64,000 nt of DNA from NCBI GenBank assembly GCA_009698615.1, contig WLPU01000001.1, positions 1 to 64,000 of the forward strand. The letters are read 5' to 3'. This stretch comes from Actinomycetota bacterium (GTDB taxonomy: Bacteria > Actinomycetota > Actinomycetes > Nanopelagicales > Nanopelagicaceae). The notes below the pieces were generated by a model. The model was not told the DNA's origin and ran no database searches. It saw only the letters and a program-made list of their open reading frames with translations. Positions within the stretch are counted from its first letter, which is position 1, and each line of letters opens with the position of its first letter. The translations under genes and the position numbers were made by a program. Of this stretch, positions 1 through 11,778 are shown piece by piece.

Positions 1-57
1 CGAACCCCTAACCCCCGCCTTGCAAAGGCGGTGCTCTACCAATTGAGCTAAGTCCCC
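1..57 (-). tRNA. tRNA-Ala (anticodon TGC), 3' end cut by window edge
   Basis: On the minus strand the sequence begins GGGGACT at 57, followed by a D-arm (GCTC...GAGC), an anticodon stem-loop with TGC in the loop (plus-strand GCA at 22-24) and the start of the T arm with GGTTCG. The rest of the T stem, the acceptor 3' strand and CCA lie outside the window. It follows tRNA-Ile(GAT) and gyrA, an arrangement common in Actinobacteria, so it is probably co-transcribed with or just downstream of them. Confidence 0.93.
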
Positions 58-71
58 GTGGTTAACGGGAG

Positions 72-146
72 TGGGCCTTGGAGGACTTGAACCTCCGACC
101 TCTTCCTTATCAGGGAAGCGCTCTAACCAGGCTGAGCTAAAGGCCC
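72..146 (-). tRNA. tRNA-Ile (anticodon GAT)
   Basis: A full 75-nt cloverleaf can be folded on the minus strand: acceptor GGGCCTT pairs with AAGGCCC, D stem GCTC/GAGC, anticodon stem CTTCC/GGAAG with loop CTGATAA (anticodon GAT), T stem GGAGG/CCTCC with loop TTCAAGT, and discriminator A at 72. CCA is not encoded. It sits between gyrA and tRNA-Ala. Confidence 0.96.
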
Positions 147-205
147 CGAGAAAACCTGCGTAAGGCTACACGCAAGTGGAGATAGACCCAAAACGAAGAA
201 ATTCC

Positions 206-2677
206 TTAGATCTCCTCCGCTTCTGCGCTCTTAGTTACTGACACAACCTGCACTCCGTCGGCCAGATTGACCAACCGGACACCCATTGAATCGCGCCCAG
301 TTTGGCGCACCTCTGAAGCGGGGGTACGCATAACTGTTCCGGCGGATGTAATTGCCAGCACTTCATCCTCGTCGCGTAAAACCAGTGCACTCACAAGAAC
401 TCCGCGAGAGCCTTCATCTATTTTCGCAGCTTTAATTCCGATCCCACCTCTACCTTGTAATCGGTACTCCTCTAATGGGGTCTTCTTACCAAATCCGCCA
501 TCAGTTGCTGTGAAAACAAGAAGGTTTGAGTCTTCAGAGTTAATCCGCGCCATTGTCAATAATTCATCGCCGTCTCGAAACTTCATTCCGATAACTCCGC
601 TTGTAGATCTGCCCATTGGACGCAGTGATTCGTTATCTGCGGTAAAGCGCATCGACATACCTTTGCGTGAAACAAGAAGTAGTTCATCTTTGTCATCAAC
701 TAGAGAAGCGCTTACAACTTCATCGCCATTTTTAAGCGAGATCGCAATTAAGCCGCCTGCGCGAGGAGAATCGAATTCAATCAACGGTGTTTTCTTTACT
801 AGTCCGCTTTTTGTTGCTAACACTAAATAAGGGGCAGTTTCGTAGTTTTTTACAGAGAGCACTTGCGCAATTCGCTCATCATTTTTAAATGCCATTAGGT
901 TGGCAACATGCTGACCGCGTGCATCGCGACCCGCATCTGGTAATTCATGAACCTTCGCGCGATAAACACGTCCTTGATTTGTGAAAAACAAGAGCCAGTC
1001 GTGGGTTGAGGCAATAAAGAAATGATCGACAACATCATCTTGTTTGAGTGCTGCGCCTTTAACGCCTTTACCGCCACGTTTTTGTGAGCGATATAAATCT
1101 GCCCGAGTTCTCTTTGAATATCCACTATGAGTGATTGTCACTACCGCATCTTGATCAGGAATTAAGTCTTCTGCGGAGAAATCTCCTTCACTAGCAACGA
1201 TTTGTGTACGGCGCTCATCCCCGTATTTAGCAACCACCTCTGATAATTCGAATTGGATTATTTCGCGTTGTTTTTCAGGGCTCGCCAGAATCGCTGTTAA
1301 TTCGATGATATCGGCCATGAGACCGTCGTATTCGTCTGTGATCTTTTGGCGTTCAAGGGCAGCGATACGGCGCAACTGCATATCTAAAATTGCGTTGGCT
1401 TGGATCTCATCGACTTCAAGAAGTTTCATTAAACCAACACGTGCTTCTTCAGGTGTTTTGCTTGCGCGGATTAAAGCGATAACAGCATCGAGAGCATTGA
1501 GTGCTTTTAAATAACCTCGCAATATATGTGCACGGCGTTCTTTCTCGGCCAACCGATACTTACTTCGGCGTACAACAACTTCCACTTGGTGCTCAATGTA
1601 GTAGCGAACAAATTCATCTAAGCGTAATGTGCGTGGAACTCCATCTACAAGGGCCAACATATTAGCTCCAAAAGTATCTTGGAGTTGTGTTTGTTTGTAT
1701 AGGTTATTAAGCACAACTTTTGGAATGGCATCATTACGAAGAACAATCACTAGTCGTTGTCCTAGGCGCTCATTGCCTTCATCGCGCACATCTGCAATTC
1801 CTTTGATTTTGCCATCTTTTACAAGTTCAGCAATCTTCAAAGCTAAATTATCTGGGTTAACTTGATACGGCAATTCAGTAATAACTAGGCAGGTCCGTTT
1901 GTTAATTTCTTCAATAAGTACAACCGCACGCATCGTGATTGACCCGCGCCCTGTGCGGTAAGCACTTTCAATACCGGTGCGTCCCACTATCAGCGCTTTA
2001 GTTGGAAAATCGGGACCTTTAACGATCTTCAAGAGTTGGTTAAGTAGTTCCTCTGGTTTTGCATCTGGGTGTGCCAGTGACCACGCAACACCCTCACCAA
2101 TTTCTCGTAGGTTGTGTGGAGGGATATTTGTTGCCATACCGACGGCAATTCCGGCGCTGCCGTTTACTAAAAGATTAGGAAAGCGGCTAGGTAGAACTGT
2201 TGGCTCTTCTGATCGTCCGTCGTAATTTGGAGTGAAATTAACTGTGTCTTCATCGATATCCCGCATCATCTCCATCGCGATAGGGGATAAACGTGCTTCT
2301 GTGTAACGCATTGCTGCTGCTGGATCGTTACCAGGTGAACCAAAGTTGCCGTTGCCATCAACGAGTGGGTAACGAAGCGACCATGTTTGAGCTAAACGAA
2401 CAACAGTGTCATAAATAGCTCCGTCACCGTGTGGGTGGTACTTACCCATAACATCTCCAACAATGCGAGATGACTTGTAATAACCTTTATCTGGACGGTA
2501 ACCACCGTCATACATTGCATACAGCACGCGGCGGTGTACAGGTTTCAATCCATCGCGCACATCAGGTAAAGCGCGGCCAACAATAACGCTCATCGCATAA
2601 TCAAGATATGAGCGAGCCATCTCCACTTGGAGATCCACCACTTCAATGCGATCAAAATCCTTGCTGAGCTCGTCCAT
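206..2677 (-). CDS. gyrA: DNA gyrase subunit A
   Basis: 823 aa, normal for GyrA. With GyrB it introduces negative supercoils ahead of forks. The N-terminal breakage-reunion domain has the catalytic tyrosine in the [10 protein letters not shown] motif (Tyr125), and the C-terminal half has the repeated beta-pinwheel blades, including a GyrA-box-like QKRGGKG (about residue 545). No intein is present. The residue matching E. coli Ser83 in the quinolone pocket (HPHGDxA) is Gly86, while the Asp87 equivalent (Asp90) is kept. The ATG at 2677 lies 28 bases after the gyrB stop, so the two are one transcription unit leading into the tRNAs. Confidence 0.98.
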   Translation of the reverse strand: MDELSKDFDRIEVVDLQVEMARSYLDYAMSVIVGRALPDVRDGLKPVHRRVLYAMYDGGYRPDKGYYKSSRIVGDVMGKYHPHGDGAIYDTVVRLAQTWSLRYPLVDGNGNFGSPGNDPAAAMRYTEARLSPIAMEMMRDIDEDTVNFTPNYDGRSEEPTVLPSRFPNLLVNGSAGIAVGMATNIPPHNLREIGEGVAWSLAHPDAKPEELLNQLLKIVKGPDFPTKALIVGRTGIESAYRTGRGSITMRAVVLIEEINKRTCLVITELPYQVNPDNLALKIAELVKDGKIKGIADVRDEGNERLGQRLVIVLRNDAIPKVVLNNLYKQTQLQDTFGANMLALVDGVPRTLRLDEFVRYYIEHQVEVVVRRSKYRLAEKERRAHILRGYLKALNALDAVIALIRASKTPEEARVGLMKLLEVDEIQANAILDMQLRRIAALERQKITDEYDGLMADIIELTAILASPEKQREIIQFELSEVVAKYGDERRTQIVASEGDFSAEDLIPDQDAVVTITHSGYSKRTRADLYRSQKRGGKGVKGAALKQDDVVDHFFIASTHDWLLFFTNQGRVYRAKVHELPDAGRDARGQHVANLMAFKNDERIAQVLSVKNYETAPYLVLATKSGLVKKTPLIEFDSPRAGGLIAISLKNGDEVVSASLVDDKDELLLVSRKGMSMRFTADNESLRPMGRSTSGVIGMKFRDGDELLTMARINSEDSNLLVFTATDGGFGKKTPLEEYRLQGRGGIGIKAAKIDEGSRGVLVSALVLRDEDEVLAITSAGTVMRTPASEVRQTGRDSMGVRLVNLADGVQVVSVTKSAEAEEI

Positions 2678-2705
2678 TATTTCTTCATGTCCTTTTGTTA
2701 GGGAA

Positions 2706-4724
<2,019 letters not shown>

Positions 4725-4753
4725 TTAACCGTTTAATCCTATCGGTAAATAAG

Positions 4754-4779
4754 CAAGGCTGTAGCACAGGTAAGCCTTG
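4754..4779 (-). terminator. Inverted repeat between DUF721 gene and gyrB
   Basis: CAAGGCT (4754-4760) and AGCCTTG (4773-4779) form a perfect 7-bp stem with a 12-nt loop. In the direction of transcription (minus) it is followed by a moderately T-rich stretch, CTTATTTACC. It could be a weak terminator or attenuator after the recF-DUF721 genes. The rest of the 168-bp gap shows no clear gene. Confidence 0.35.
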
Positions 4780-4835
4780 TAAGTGGGTATAGAGGCGCGA
4801 ACTCTCGCAGGGTGAGGGTTCCTATTAGGGGTGGG

Positions 4836-5291
4836 CTATCCGTATGTGTCTCTTGGGCCTTTTGCCCCACGGATTGTTCGAATTCCACGCTTCCAGGAGG
4901 GGGTGTGGGGGCCGATGGTTTTAATTGAATCTACAAGAGCCCCAGGTGCACTGGATTGGATTGTTGAGAGGATTTCAGGCTCAACAATTCGAAGTTGAGT
5001 TGCCCACGCCGTCGATGAGGTTTGAATTACAAGCACGCCTTCTAATAATGAAATAGGGGTTGCGTGTTGCGCAATTTCGGGGCCAACAATGTCAACCCAT
5101 GATGAAAATAAAGTGCCTTCCGCAATTCCACTTTTCCATTCTCGTTCTTGTATGAGATTTGTGAGTAGGTCTGAAAGTGGCTGCGGATCTTTTGGTTGTG
5201 GTGGCAGGTCTACAGGTGCGCTCTTCTTTTTTGTGCGTTTACCAGTTTGAAAAGATTTAAATAGGTCGATAGCAAGGTCGCGTTTAGCCAA
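4836..5291 (-). CDS. DUF721 / DciA-like protein, putative helicase loader
   Basis: 151 aa. It has a basic, low-complexity N-terminus followed by a compact DUF721 domain from about residue 35 (PLSDLLTNLIQEREWKSGIAE, then VGPEIAQHATPISLLEGVLVIQTSSTAWATQLR). Position between recF and gyrB is the conserved place of the Rv0004-type gene in Actinobacteria. Family knowledge: DciA proteins interact with the replicative helicase DnaB in bacteria lacking DnaC/DnaI, and no DnaC/DnaI is seen here. The start is a TTG at 5291, one base after the recF stop, so translation is probably coupled. Family assignment is firm; the loader role is inferred. Confidence 0.85.
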   Translation of the reverse strand: MAKRDLAIDLFKSFQTGKRTKKKSAPVDLPPQPKDPQPLSDLLTNLIQEREWKSGIAEGTLFSSWVDIVGPEIAQHATPISLLEGVLVIQTSSTAWATQLRIVEPEILSTIQSSAPGALVDSIKTIGPHTPSWKRGIRTIRGAKGPRDTYG

Positions 5292-5292
5292 G

Positions 5293-6393
5293 TTATAAAC
5301 CTCTTTTCTTTAATGAGACAACTCCTGGAGTTACATAAAAACGTTCTGTTTCTAAACCCTCAGGTAAATCTCCTTCTACTGCCGCTGTAATAATTGTCTG
5401 TTCAGCTTTTTGGGTAGCCGCCATTAATTGAAGCCGTCGAGTTGTGTCCAGTTCTGCAAAAACATCATCAAGGATGAGTATTGGATCAGATCCTTCATTT
5501 CTCAATAGGTCAAAAGCGCCTAAGCGTAAAGAAATCGCGACAGACCAAGACTCTCCGTGGCTGGCATAACCTTTTGCTGGAAAATCCCCTAGTTGAATTA
5601 ATAAGTCATCGCGGTGCGGGCCAAACAAAGTTGTCCCTCGTTCTATTTCTTGGTATTGAAGATCTTGAATTTGTTTTTTGTAGATTTCAATGTTTAAGTT
5701 TGGATTATTGGATAGGCCTTCGGTTGATGATTTGTAATCTAATTTCATTAATTTAGTTTCGTTTAAATTCGAGTAGTTTTGTGTAGCCCAGGGGTTTAGC
5801 GCCTCGCATAGCGCTATTCGCTCTGCTGTTAAATTTGAGGCTAAAACAACTAATTGCTCATTCCATGGTACAAGGGCGCTTTGTGCTGCTCGGGTTTTTA
5901 ATAGAACATTTCTTTGTTTTATAACCCGTTCATAGTCTGCACTAACGCCGGCTAATCTGGGGGATCGAGTTATAAGTAAACGGTCTAAAAAATCTCTTCT
6001 TGTTCCTGGGTCACCTCTCACAAGGTCTAGGTCTTCTGGGGAGAAATGCACAACTTGGCAAGCCCCGAGTATTTCTTTTTGGCTACGTGTGGGGTTTTGG
6101 TTGATACGCGCTCTGTTTGCTTTATTCGCGTTAACTTCTAAATCGATTTGTAGTGTGCGGTTTTCTTTTTCTATTTCTGCCCGAATTATTGCTTGTTGGT
6201 TTCCTAGAAGAATTAATGGTTGGTTTTGCGAGACACGGTGTGAGCTGAGAAATGCTAGATAAATTATCGCTTCAACAATATTGGTTTTACCCGCTCCATT
6301 ATCCCCGATAAATGTTGTTGTTTTAGAGGTGAAGTTGATCGTTACATTCAGGTAAGACCTAAAGTTTTGGAGAGAAAGTTGTTTGATTCGCAT
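5293..6393 (-). CDS. recF: DNA replication and repair protein RecF
   Basis: 366 aa. An SMC-like ATPase that helps load RecA at gaps through RecFOR. The N-terminus opens with MRIKQLSLQNFRSY, followed by the Walker A motif GDNGAGKTN (about residues 31-39). The C-terminal part has the ABC-type signature region (SHGESWSVAISLRLG) and Walker B LILDDVFAELD. The ATG at 6393 follows the dnaN stop by four bases, in the standard dnaA-dnaN-recF order. Confidence 0.97.
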   Translation of the reverse strand: MRIKQLSLQNFRSYLNVTINFTSKTTTFIGDNGAGKTNIVEAIIYLAFLSSHRVSQNQPLILLGNQQAIIRAEIEKENRTLQIDLEVNANKANRARINQNPTRSQKEILGACQVVHFSPEDLDLVRGDPGTRRDFLDRLLITRSPRLAGVSADYERVIKQRNVLLKTRAAQSALVPWNEQLVVLASNLTAERIALCEALNPWATQNYSNLNETKLMKLDYKSSTEGLSNNPNLNIEIYKKQIQDLQYQEIERGTTLFGPHRDDLLIQLGDFPAKGYASHGESWSVAISLRLGAFDLLRNEGSDPILILDDVFAELDTTRRLQLMAATQKAEQTIITAAVEGDLPEGLETERFYVTPGVVSLKKRGL

Positions 6394-6397
6394 TCAT

Positions 6398-7528
6398 TTA
6401 CGAGGCGTAGCGCATTGGCATAAGAAGGTAGCGGTAGTTTTCAACCAAACCACCGTCTTTTTCCGTTTTTCCGGTGAGGATAGCTGGTTTATTTGAACCG
6501 GTGAATGAGATTTGTACGAACGGTGTTCCTACCGCTTGTAACCCATCAGCTAAAAACGTTGGGTTGAATGCGATTGTTATTGGTTCTCCGGTTAATAAAA
6601 TTTCAACAGCTTCTGTGGCTTGGGCTTCCTCGCCGGCGCCAGCTTCTAGTTCGACAGAGTTTGATGTAAAAGAAAGCCGTAATGGCACTGTTTTGTCGGT
6701 AACTAGTGCTACACGGTGCACAGAATCTAAAAATGGAGCTACTTCTATCACCGCAGTGGTTGTTACTTCTTGGGGTAGGAGGTGGCGGTAAGGGGGAAAT
6801 GTTCCGTCAAGCATTCTAGATGTCATCGACTTACTTTCTGCGATAAATCCAGCAAGACGATCGTTGGATATAGAGGGAGCAAGTGAAATGGAAACGTTTT
6901 TTGTCCCAGTAAGAGATTTCGCAGCTTCAGCAAAAGTGCGAGCGCGCAACAGTGCGGTTGTTTCAAAATTTGGTTGTGTTGCTTGCCATTGAACTTCGCG
7001 TACCGCTAACCGGTAACGGTCAGTGGCCGCCAACGTGACCGTGTCTTGGTTAATTTCTATATGAACACCTGTGAGAGTCGGCAGTGAGTCATCTCTGCCT
7101 GCCGCGATAGCTACTTGTGCGACAGCTTGAGCAAAGAGGTCGCTGTTAATTACACCTGTTGTCGCGGGGAGCTCTGGAAGGGTTGGGTAATCATTTAAAG
7201 ACAAGGTAGGTAGAGTAAATTTTGCGCTGCCTGCATTTACTAAGACACGAGAACCTTCAAGTTCGACAGTTACTGTTTTATTAGGTAGAGACCGAGAGAT
7301 TTCTGCTAAGAGGCGTCCAGGCACTAAAACTTTTCCTGGTGTGAGAACATCCGCTTTAAAATGAGCTTTACTTGAAGTTTCTAAATCTGAACCGGAAAGG
7401 AAAACCTCTCCTTTTTCAGCGTTAATAACAATCCCGAGTAAGGCAGTCATTATTGGGCGGGTGGACAAACTTCTGGAAACCCAATTAACGGCATCTGCTA
7501 AAGCGTGTTGGTCAACTGTGAATTTCAC
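6398..7528 (-). CDS. dnaN: DNA polymerase III beta sliding clamp
   Basis: 376 aa, the usual size for a three-domain beta clamp that tethers Pol III to DNA. Typical features are MKFTVDQHALADAVNWVSRSL at the start, the central TGVHIEI segment, and the C-terminal PMR (LLMPMRYAS) that closes the hydrophobic binding pocket. The start is GTG at 7528 with a strong upstream GGAGG. It is the first gene after the oriC-type gap and is followed directly by recF. Confidence 0.98.
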   Translation of the reverse strand: MKFTVDQHALADAVNWVSRSLSTRPIMTALLGIVINAEKGEVFLSGSDLETSSKAHFKADVLTPGKVLVPGRLLAEISRSLPNKTVTVELEGSRVLVNAGSAKFTLPTLSLNDYPTLPELPATTGVINSDLFAQAVAQVAIAAGRDDSLPTLTGVHIEINQDTVTLAATDRYRLAVREVQWQATQPNFETTALLRARTFAEAAKSLTGTKNVSISLAPSISNDRLAGFIAESKSMTSRMLDGTFPPYRHLLPQEVTTTAVIEVAPFLDSVHRVALVTDKTVPLRLSFTSNSVELEAGAGEEAQATEAVEILLTGEPITIAFNPTFLADGLQAVGTPFVQISFTGSNKPAILTGKTEKDGGLVENYRYLLMPMRYAS

Positions 7529-7885
7529 GCCGTACCTCCAGAGAACCCTTGTGATCTAGCAACCCCACAGTGAAGTTGCAGTTTTTGAAAGTCTTCCACA
7601 AAGTTCTCATACCTCAACCTTTTAATAGATATAAATAGTCGTAGTAACCAGGCTAAAAATGTGTGGGTAAAAGTAAAACCGCAGGTCAAAGACGCTACCA
7701 AAGAAAAACCTTTGTGGCTAACTTCTATAAATTTGTTAATAAACCTTATAAAACTTTTTACCGGTTGGCCCCCGTTAAAACTGAAATTAGAGAACACCCT
7801 CACCCCTCCACACATAATTGCCACCTATCCACAGTTATCCACAAGTTTCCCCCACCCTGGGGGTAAAACGCCTTAAAACGGACAA
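7529..7885. other. Probable chromosomal origin (oriC), dnaA-dnaN gap
   Basis: A 357-bp gap without a credible gene. It holds a perfect DnaA box TTATCCACA at 7835-7843, CTATCCACA at 7825-7833, and one-mismatch boxes in the opposite orientation at 7662-7670 (TTACCCACA on minus) and 7713-7721 (TTAGCCACA on minus). Between about 7570 and 7780 the sequence is clearly AT-rich and could serve as the unwinding element. Gene orientation switches here and nearby genes are transcribed outward. Placement of oriC between dnaA and dnaN is the norm in Actinobacteria. Short reading frames in this gap look like chance. Confidence 0.8.
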
Positions 7886-9292
7886 TTAAGAACTTTTCGC
7901 CTGCTGTTTAATCCTGCTGGTCAACTCTGTGACTTGGTTGTAGACCGATCGGCGCTCCGCCATTAAATGTCGGATTTTACGGTCAGCGTGCATAACAGTC
8001 GTGTGGTCACGGCCACCAAAAGTTTGGCCGATTTTCGGCAAAGAGAGCTCGGTGAGCTCACGACATAAATACATGGCGATCTGACGAGCATTAACCAAAA
8101 CCCGGGAACGAGAAGTGCCACAAAGATCATCTAAAGTGAGGCTGAAATAAGCCGCTGTTTGGGCCATGATCGTCCCAGTAGTGATCGCTGGCGTTAGTTC
8201 GTTTGGAATCAAATCTTTCAAAACAATCTCAGCCAAACTTAAATCAACTGTTTGGCGATTCAAACTCGCGAAAGCGGTTACTCGGATTAAAGCGCCTTCC
8301 AACTCGCGAATATTTGTAGAAATCTTACTACCTATGTATTCCAAAACATCATCAGGTGCATTGAGTTTATCTTGAGCTGCTTTTTTACGAAGAATCGCAA
8401 TTCGCGTCTCAAGTTCTGGAGGTTGGATATCGGTAATCAAACCCCACTCAAAACGACTTCTTAAACGATCTTCCAAAGTTGTTAATTGTTTTGGTGGACG
8501 GTCACTAGAAATTACAATCTGTTTGTTGGCGTTATATAAAGTGTTGAAAGTGTGGAAAAACTCTTCTTGAGTTCTTTCTTTATTTTCCAAAAATTGGATG
8601 TCGTCAACCAATAAAACATCTAAGTCCCGGTAACGGCGTTGGAAAACAGACGCCTTATCGTCCCGGATCGAGTTAATAAAATCATTTGTGAACTCTTCAC
8701 TGGAAACATAACGGACACGAACTCCACCGTATAACTCTTTCGCGTAGGCCCCAATAGCGTGTAATAAGTGGGTTTTACCCAACCCTGACTCACCGTAAAT
8801 AAATAGCGGGTTGTATGCTTTTGCAGGAGCTTCAGCCACAGCCACTGCTGCTGCGTGAGCAAAACGGTTTGATGCACCGATAACAAAAGTTTCGAAAATA
8901 TATCTAGGGTTTAACTGCGAAACCTCTGCGGTCTTACTCGCAACACTATCGTCGCGACCGGTTCCGGTTTTAGGTTGAATAAATTCAATGTCCACCAATG
9001 GTTGTGCAAGGCTTGGTAAATCTAAACTTTCATCCACCGTAACAGCAATATTCGCTCTTTCCCCAAGCTCCCTAGAAAGAACTTCACTCACAACACCACG
9101 AAGTCGAGTTTCCAGAACATCTTTAGCAAAAGCGTTAGGGGCGCTCACCAAGAAATTAATATTGCCGTTTCCTTTAAGTAAACCTAAAGGTTTTGTAAGA
9201 GAGAGAAATGCTCTGTGTTGCGGTGAGTCAACGGCCTCATCTGTGATAACTCGAGACCATAATGTTGCGAGGTCGTTCTCAACTAGTTCCAC
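7886..9292 (-). CDS. dnaA: Chromosomal replication initiator protein DnaA
   Basis: 468 aa. Domain III AAA+ ATPase has Walker [14 protein letters not shown] (about residues 166-178), Walker [25 protein letters not shown] and the sensor region. Domain IV ends in the DnaA signature [15 protein letters not shown], which contacts DnaA boxes. The interdomain linker II is short. GTG at 9292 has an AGGAGG ribosome site. DnaA boxes lie on both sides of the gene, consistent with origin function and autoregulation. Confidence 0.98.
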   Translation of the reverse strand: MELVENDLATLWSRVITDEAVDSPQHRAFLSLTKPLGLLKGNGNINFLVSAPNAFAKDVLETRLRGVVSEVLSRELGERANIAVTVDESLDLPSLAQPLVDIEFIQPKTGTGRDDSVASKTAEVSQLNPRYIFETFVIGASNRFAHAAAVAVAEAPAKAYNPLFIYGESGLGKTHLLHAIGAYAKELYGGVRVRYVSSEEFTNDFINSIRDDKASVFQRRYRDLDVLLVDDIQFLENKERTQEEFFHTFNTLYNANKQIVISSDRPPKQLTTLEDRLRSRFEWGLITDIQPPELETRIAILRKKAAQDKLNAPDDVLEYIGSKISTNIRELEGALIRVTAFASLNRQTVDLSLAEIVLKDLIPNELTPAITTGTIMAQTAAYFSLTLDDLCGTSRSRVLVNARQIAMYLCRELTELSLPKIGQTFGGRDHTTVMHADRKIRHLMAERRSVYNQVTELTSRIKQQAKSS

Positions 9293-9306
9293 AGAAGCCT
9301 CCTAAA

Positions 9307-9420
9307 CTATCCACAGGGTTATCCACAGGCTGTGGTCTAAACCCCTACTTGAGCCTCTAAGGCCTGTGGAGGAACCGCAAAGTAGAGCCAATCTGGAAGA
9401 AAAGCAAGTAGTTATCCACA
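9307..9420. promoter_or_regulatory. DnaA-box cluster upstream of dnaA
   Basis: Two perfect TTATCCACA boxes at 9319-9327 and 9412-9420 and one CTATCCACA at 9307-9315, all on the plus strand, lie in the 251-bp gap between divergent dnaA and rpmH. A further near match (CTTATCCCC) is at about 9472-9480. These are likely DnaA autoregulation sites or an accessory origin element. Confidence 0.75.
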
Positions 9421-9463
9421 CCTCACTCGTGAGCCTGGGAAGGGTCGGCCACCCAGATCGAGT

Positions 9464-9493
9464 TTGACCCACTTATCCCCAGACCTCTACCGT
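9464..9493 (+). promoter_or_regulatory. Candidate rpmH promoter
   Basis: TTGACC at 9464-9469 and TACCGT at 9488-9493 are separated by 18 bp and lie about 50 bp upstream of rpmH, matching an actinobacterial housekeeping promoter (TTGAC / TAnnnT). A ribosome site (TAGGAG) follows just before the ATG. No other match of this quality was seen in the gap. Confidence 0.5.
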
Positions 9494-9543
9494 TACCTCC
9501 TTGTTCCCCTTATTCGAGTAATTGATTTTTCCTAGGAGTTTTC

Positions 9544-9681
9544 ATGACTAAGCGCACCTTTCAGCCAAACGTTCGCCGCCGCGCGAAGAAGCATGGTTTC
9601 CGTGCACGCATGGCCACTCGTGCAGGACGAGCAGTTCTCGCTGCACGTCGCGCTAAAGGTCGCGCTCGACTTTCTGCGTAA
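9544..9681 (+). CDS. rpmH: 50S ribosomal protein L34 (bL34)
   Basis: 45 aa, very basic, reading [20 protein letters not shown] and ending RLSA. This is the standard bL34 sequence, and 45 residues is the usual length. The ATG at 9544 has the ribosome site CTAGGAG eight bases upstream. It is the first gene of the rpmH-rnpA-yidD-yidC-jag-rsmG run that diverges from dnaA. Confidence 0.98.
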   Translation: MTKRTFQPNVRRRAKKHGFRARMATRAGRAVLAARRAKGRARLSA

Positions 9682-9690
9682 ATCACACCC

Positions 9691-10035
9691 GTGCTACCTC
9701 GCAGCGCACGTCTCACTTCGCCGGATGACTTCGCGCGAACAACCAAAACTGGTTTTCGAGTAACAGTATCGAGCCTTGTCGGATATTTACACCTTACTCA
9801 CACACAAACTCCAGCTTTATGCGGTCTGATTATTAGTAAAAACGTTGGCGGTTCTGTAGTCCGACATCGAATTGCACGCCAATTACGCCATAACCTGCGG
9901 GCACACTTAGAACTTTTACCGCAAGGTTCACGATTGGTTATACGCGCGCTTCCAAGTGCCCTAACGTCTAACTTAAGCAACGAGATTGAGCTTCTGATTC
10001 CGAAACTACTAATAAAGTCTTCGGTTCAAAAATGA
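9691..10035 (+). CDS. rnpA: Ribonuclease P protein component
   Basis: 114 aa. It binds RNase P RNA and assists 5' maturation of tRNA. The diagnostic RNR-like basic helix reads [18 protein letters not shown] (about residues 52-69), and the N-terminus [20 protein letters not shown] is typical. The GTG start at 9691 is nine bases after rpmH. The stop overlaps the start of yidD (ATGA), indicating coupled translation. No rnpB RNA gene was seen in the window. Confidence 0.96.
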   Translation: MLPRSARLTSPDDFARTTKTGFRVTVSSLVGYLHLTHTQTPALCGLIISKNVGGSVVRHRIARQLRHNLRAHLELLPQGSRLVIRALPSALTSNLSNEIELLIPKLLIKSSVQK

Positions 10036-10274
10036 AAACTTTAATTGTTGGCTTAATCCACATTTACCAAAAATGGATCTCACCTATGTTCGCTCCAAAA
10101 TGTAAGTATTACCCTTCTTGCTCTTCATATGCCGCCACAGCAATCACAACCTATGGAGTTAAAGGTCTCTTTATGGCCACATGGCGACTTATACGTTGTA
10201 ACCCTTGGTCACATGGCGGAGTTGATTATGTCACAACCAAAACAGCGCTAATTAACAGGAGAGTCACACAATGA
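10032..10274 (+). CDS. yidD: Membrane protein insertion efficiency factor YidD
   Basis: 80 aa. It has the family pattern [31 protein letters not shown] with the conserved Cys-Tyr-Pro-Ser-Cys-Ser segment, and [13 protein letters not shown] near the C-terminus. YidD proteins are small, membrane-associated and assist YidC-dependent insertion. It overlaps rnpA by 4 bp upstream and yidC by 4 bp downstream. Confidence 0.95.
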   Translation: MKTLIVGLIHIYQKWISPMFAPKCKYYPSCSSYAATAITTYGVKGLFMATWRLIRCNPWSHGGVDYVTTKTALINRRVTQ

Positions 10275-11200
10275 ATACCATCCTAAACCCATTATATAAC
10301 GCTGTTTCTTGGGTCATTGTTACTATCCATAAACTCCTATCACCCATCTTCTCTGCCGACAGTGGCGTCTCTTGGAGTTTGTCAATTATCGGGCTAGTAA
10401 TTCTAATCCGTGTCCTTCTCATCCCTCTTTTTGTAAAACAGATTAAAAGTCAACGTGCGCTAACAGCTTTACAGCCCCACATGAAGGAAATTCAAAAAAA
10501 GCACAAAGATGATCGACAAAAACAATCTGAAGAAATGATGAAGTTATACAAAAAGCATAAAACCAATCCACTCGCTTCTTGTTTCCCGATTCTCGCCCAA
10601 GCCCCCATCTTTTTTGCACTTTTCACAGTCCTTAATGGGATTGGAAAGAACCCACCCAGCGCACATGGAGTTTTAACGCAAGCTGATGTTGTTAGCGCAG
10701 CACACGCAAAGTTTTTTGGCGCGCCTATCTCAGCAACATTTCTGGGCACTACAAATGGCACCGTTAAAATAGTCACAGTTATTTTGATTGCTTTTATGTC
10801 GCTCACTACTTTTACAACCCAACGGCAATTAATGCTTAAAGGTATGCCAAAGATGGATTCAAGCAACAATATGATGTTGCAACAGCAAAAAATTATGCTT
10901 TATGCGTTCCCATTAATTTTCGCTGTTTCTGGAGTTAACTTCCCCATTGGTGTTTTAATTTATTGGTCAACAACTAACCTTTGGACATGGGGCCAACAGT
11001 TTTATGTTATTAAACGAAACCCAACACCTGGCTCCCCAGCCTTTCTAGAATTGCAAGCAAAAAAAGCTCGCAAATCCGGTGAACCTATTCCCGGTGACAC
11101 AACACCCAACGACGAGAACCAATCTGGAACGACAGAGGTTAAAGGCCAACGCCAACAGCCCACCAAAAAGAACAAAAAGAAGAAAAAGTATGACAAATAG
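10271..11200 (+). CDS. yidC: Membrane protein insertase YidC/Oxa1
   Basis: 309 aa, the short form lacking the large periplasmic P1 domain found in Gram-negative bacteria. About five hydrophobic segments are visible: near the N-terminus, about 35-56, 100-120, 165-183, and a long C-terminal hydrophobic region at 205-245. The hydrophilic-groove arginine is in [13 protein letters not shown]. The tail after residue 265 is Lys/Pro/Gln-rich and ends [11 protein letters not shown], suited to ribosome contact. It works with SecYEG or alone to insert membrane proteins. Confidence 0.96.
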   Translation: MNTILNPLYNAVSWVIVTIHKLLSPIFSADSGVSWSLSIIGLVILIRVLLIPLFVKQIKSQRALTALQPHMKEIQKKHKDDRQKQSEEMMKLYKKHKTNPLASCFPILAQAPIFFALFTVLNGIGKNPPSAHGVLTQADVVSAAHAKFFGAPISATFLGTTNGTVKIVTVILIAFMSLTTFTTQRQLMLKGMPKMDSSNNMMLQQQKIMLYAFPLIFAVSGVNFPIGVLIYWSTTNLWTWGQQFYVIKRNPTPGSPAFLELQAKKARKSGEPIPGDTTPNDENQSGTTEVKGQRQQPTKKNKKKKKYDK

Positions 11201-11255
11201 GTTTAAAAACGCATAAAACAGTCAAGGTTTCTTCAACCGTGTGTAGGAGGCAAAA

Positions 11256-11768
11256 ATGAGTACAAAAGAAGTAAGTGAAGTAGTTACAGACAAGAGCGAA
11301 ACTACTCTGGTCGCCAAACTTGAAGAAGAGGGCGATATTGCAGCGGATTACCTTGAGGGGTTGCTGGATATCACCGATCTCGATGGAGACATCGATATTG
11401 ATGTTGAGAACGATCGAGCAGCCCTGGCGATTGTCGGAGGAAAACTGAGCCATTTAGTTGGAAGCGAGGGAGAGGTTCTCGATGCCCTCCAAGAGCTCAC
11501 TCGTTTAGCGGTCCAAACCTCCACCGGCGACCGTAGTCGCCTTATGCTCGATATTGATGGCTACAGGGCAGGCCGCAAAGATGAGCTCAAGCAGATCGCC
11601 CATGACAGCGCCGATGAAGTGAATTCGAGCAAAACCTCTCTCAAGTTGGCGCCAATGAACGCCTTTGAGCGCAAAGTCATCCACGACACAATTCAAACTC
11701 TTGGGTTAACCAGCGAATCTGAAGGGGAAGACCCTGAGCGCTGCGTTGTGATTTTCCCCGCCAAATAA
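11256..11768 (+). CDS. Jag/KhpB family RNA-binding protein (KH-R3H)
   Basis: 170 aa. An acidic N-terminus is followed by a KH-like domain (about 50-115, including the GxxG-type segment IVGGKLSHLVGSEGEVLDALQ) and a C-terminal R3H-type domain in which APMNAFERKVIHDTI is the recognisable core. The N-terminal Jag-N domain of Firmicutes is absent, as is normal in Actinobacteria. Family role: RNA binding linked to cell-wall growth, often with KhpA. GTAGGAGG lies upstream of the ATG. It sits between yidC and rsmG. Confidence 0.93.
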   Translation: MSTKEVSEVVTDKSETTLVAKLEEEGDIAADYLEGLLDITDLDGDIDIDVENDRAALAIVGGKLSHLVGSEGEVLDALQELTRLAVQTSTGDRSRLMLDIDGYRAGRKDELKQIAHDSADEVNSSKTSLKLAPMNAFERKVIHDTIQTLGLTSESEGEDPERCVVIFPAK

Positions 11769-11778
11769 AAATTCACCT

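Noticed and set aside
7525-7876. Short reading frames on both strands in the dnaA-dnaN gap
   Set aside because: They overlap DnaA boxes and AT-rich DNA, overlap each other, have low-complexity translations and lack ribosome sites. The gap is better read as oriC.
9561-9746. Minus-strand frame opposite rpmH
   Set aside because: It is an Arg/Ala-rich shadow of the rpmH and rnpA coding sequence with no independent support.
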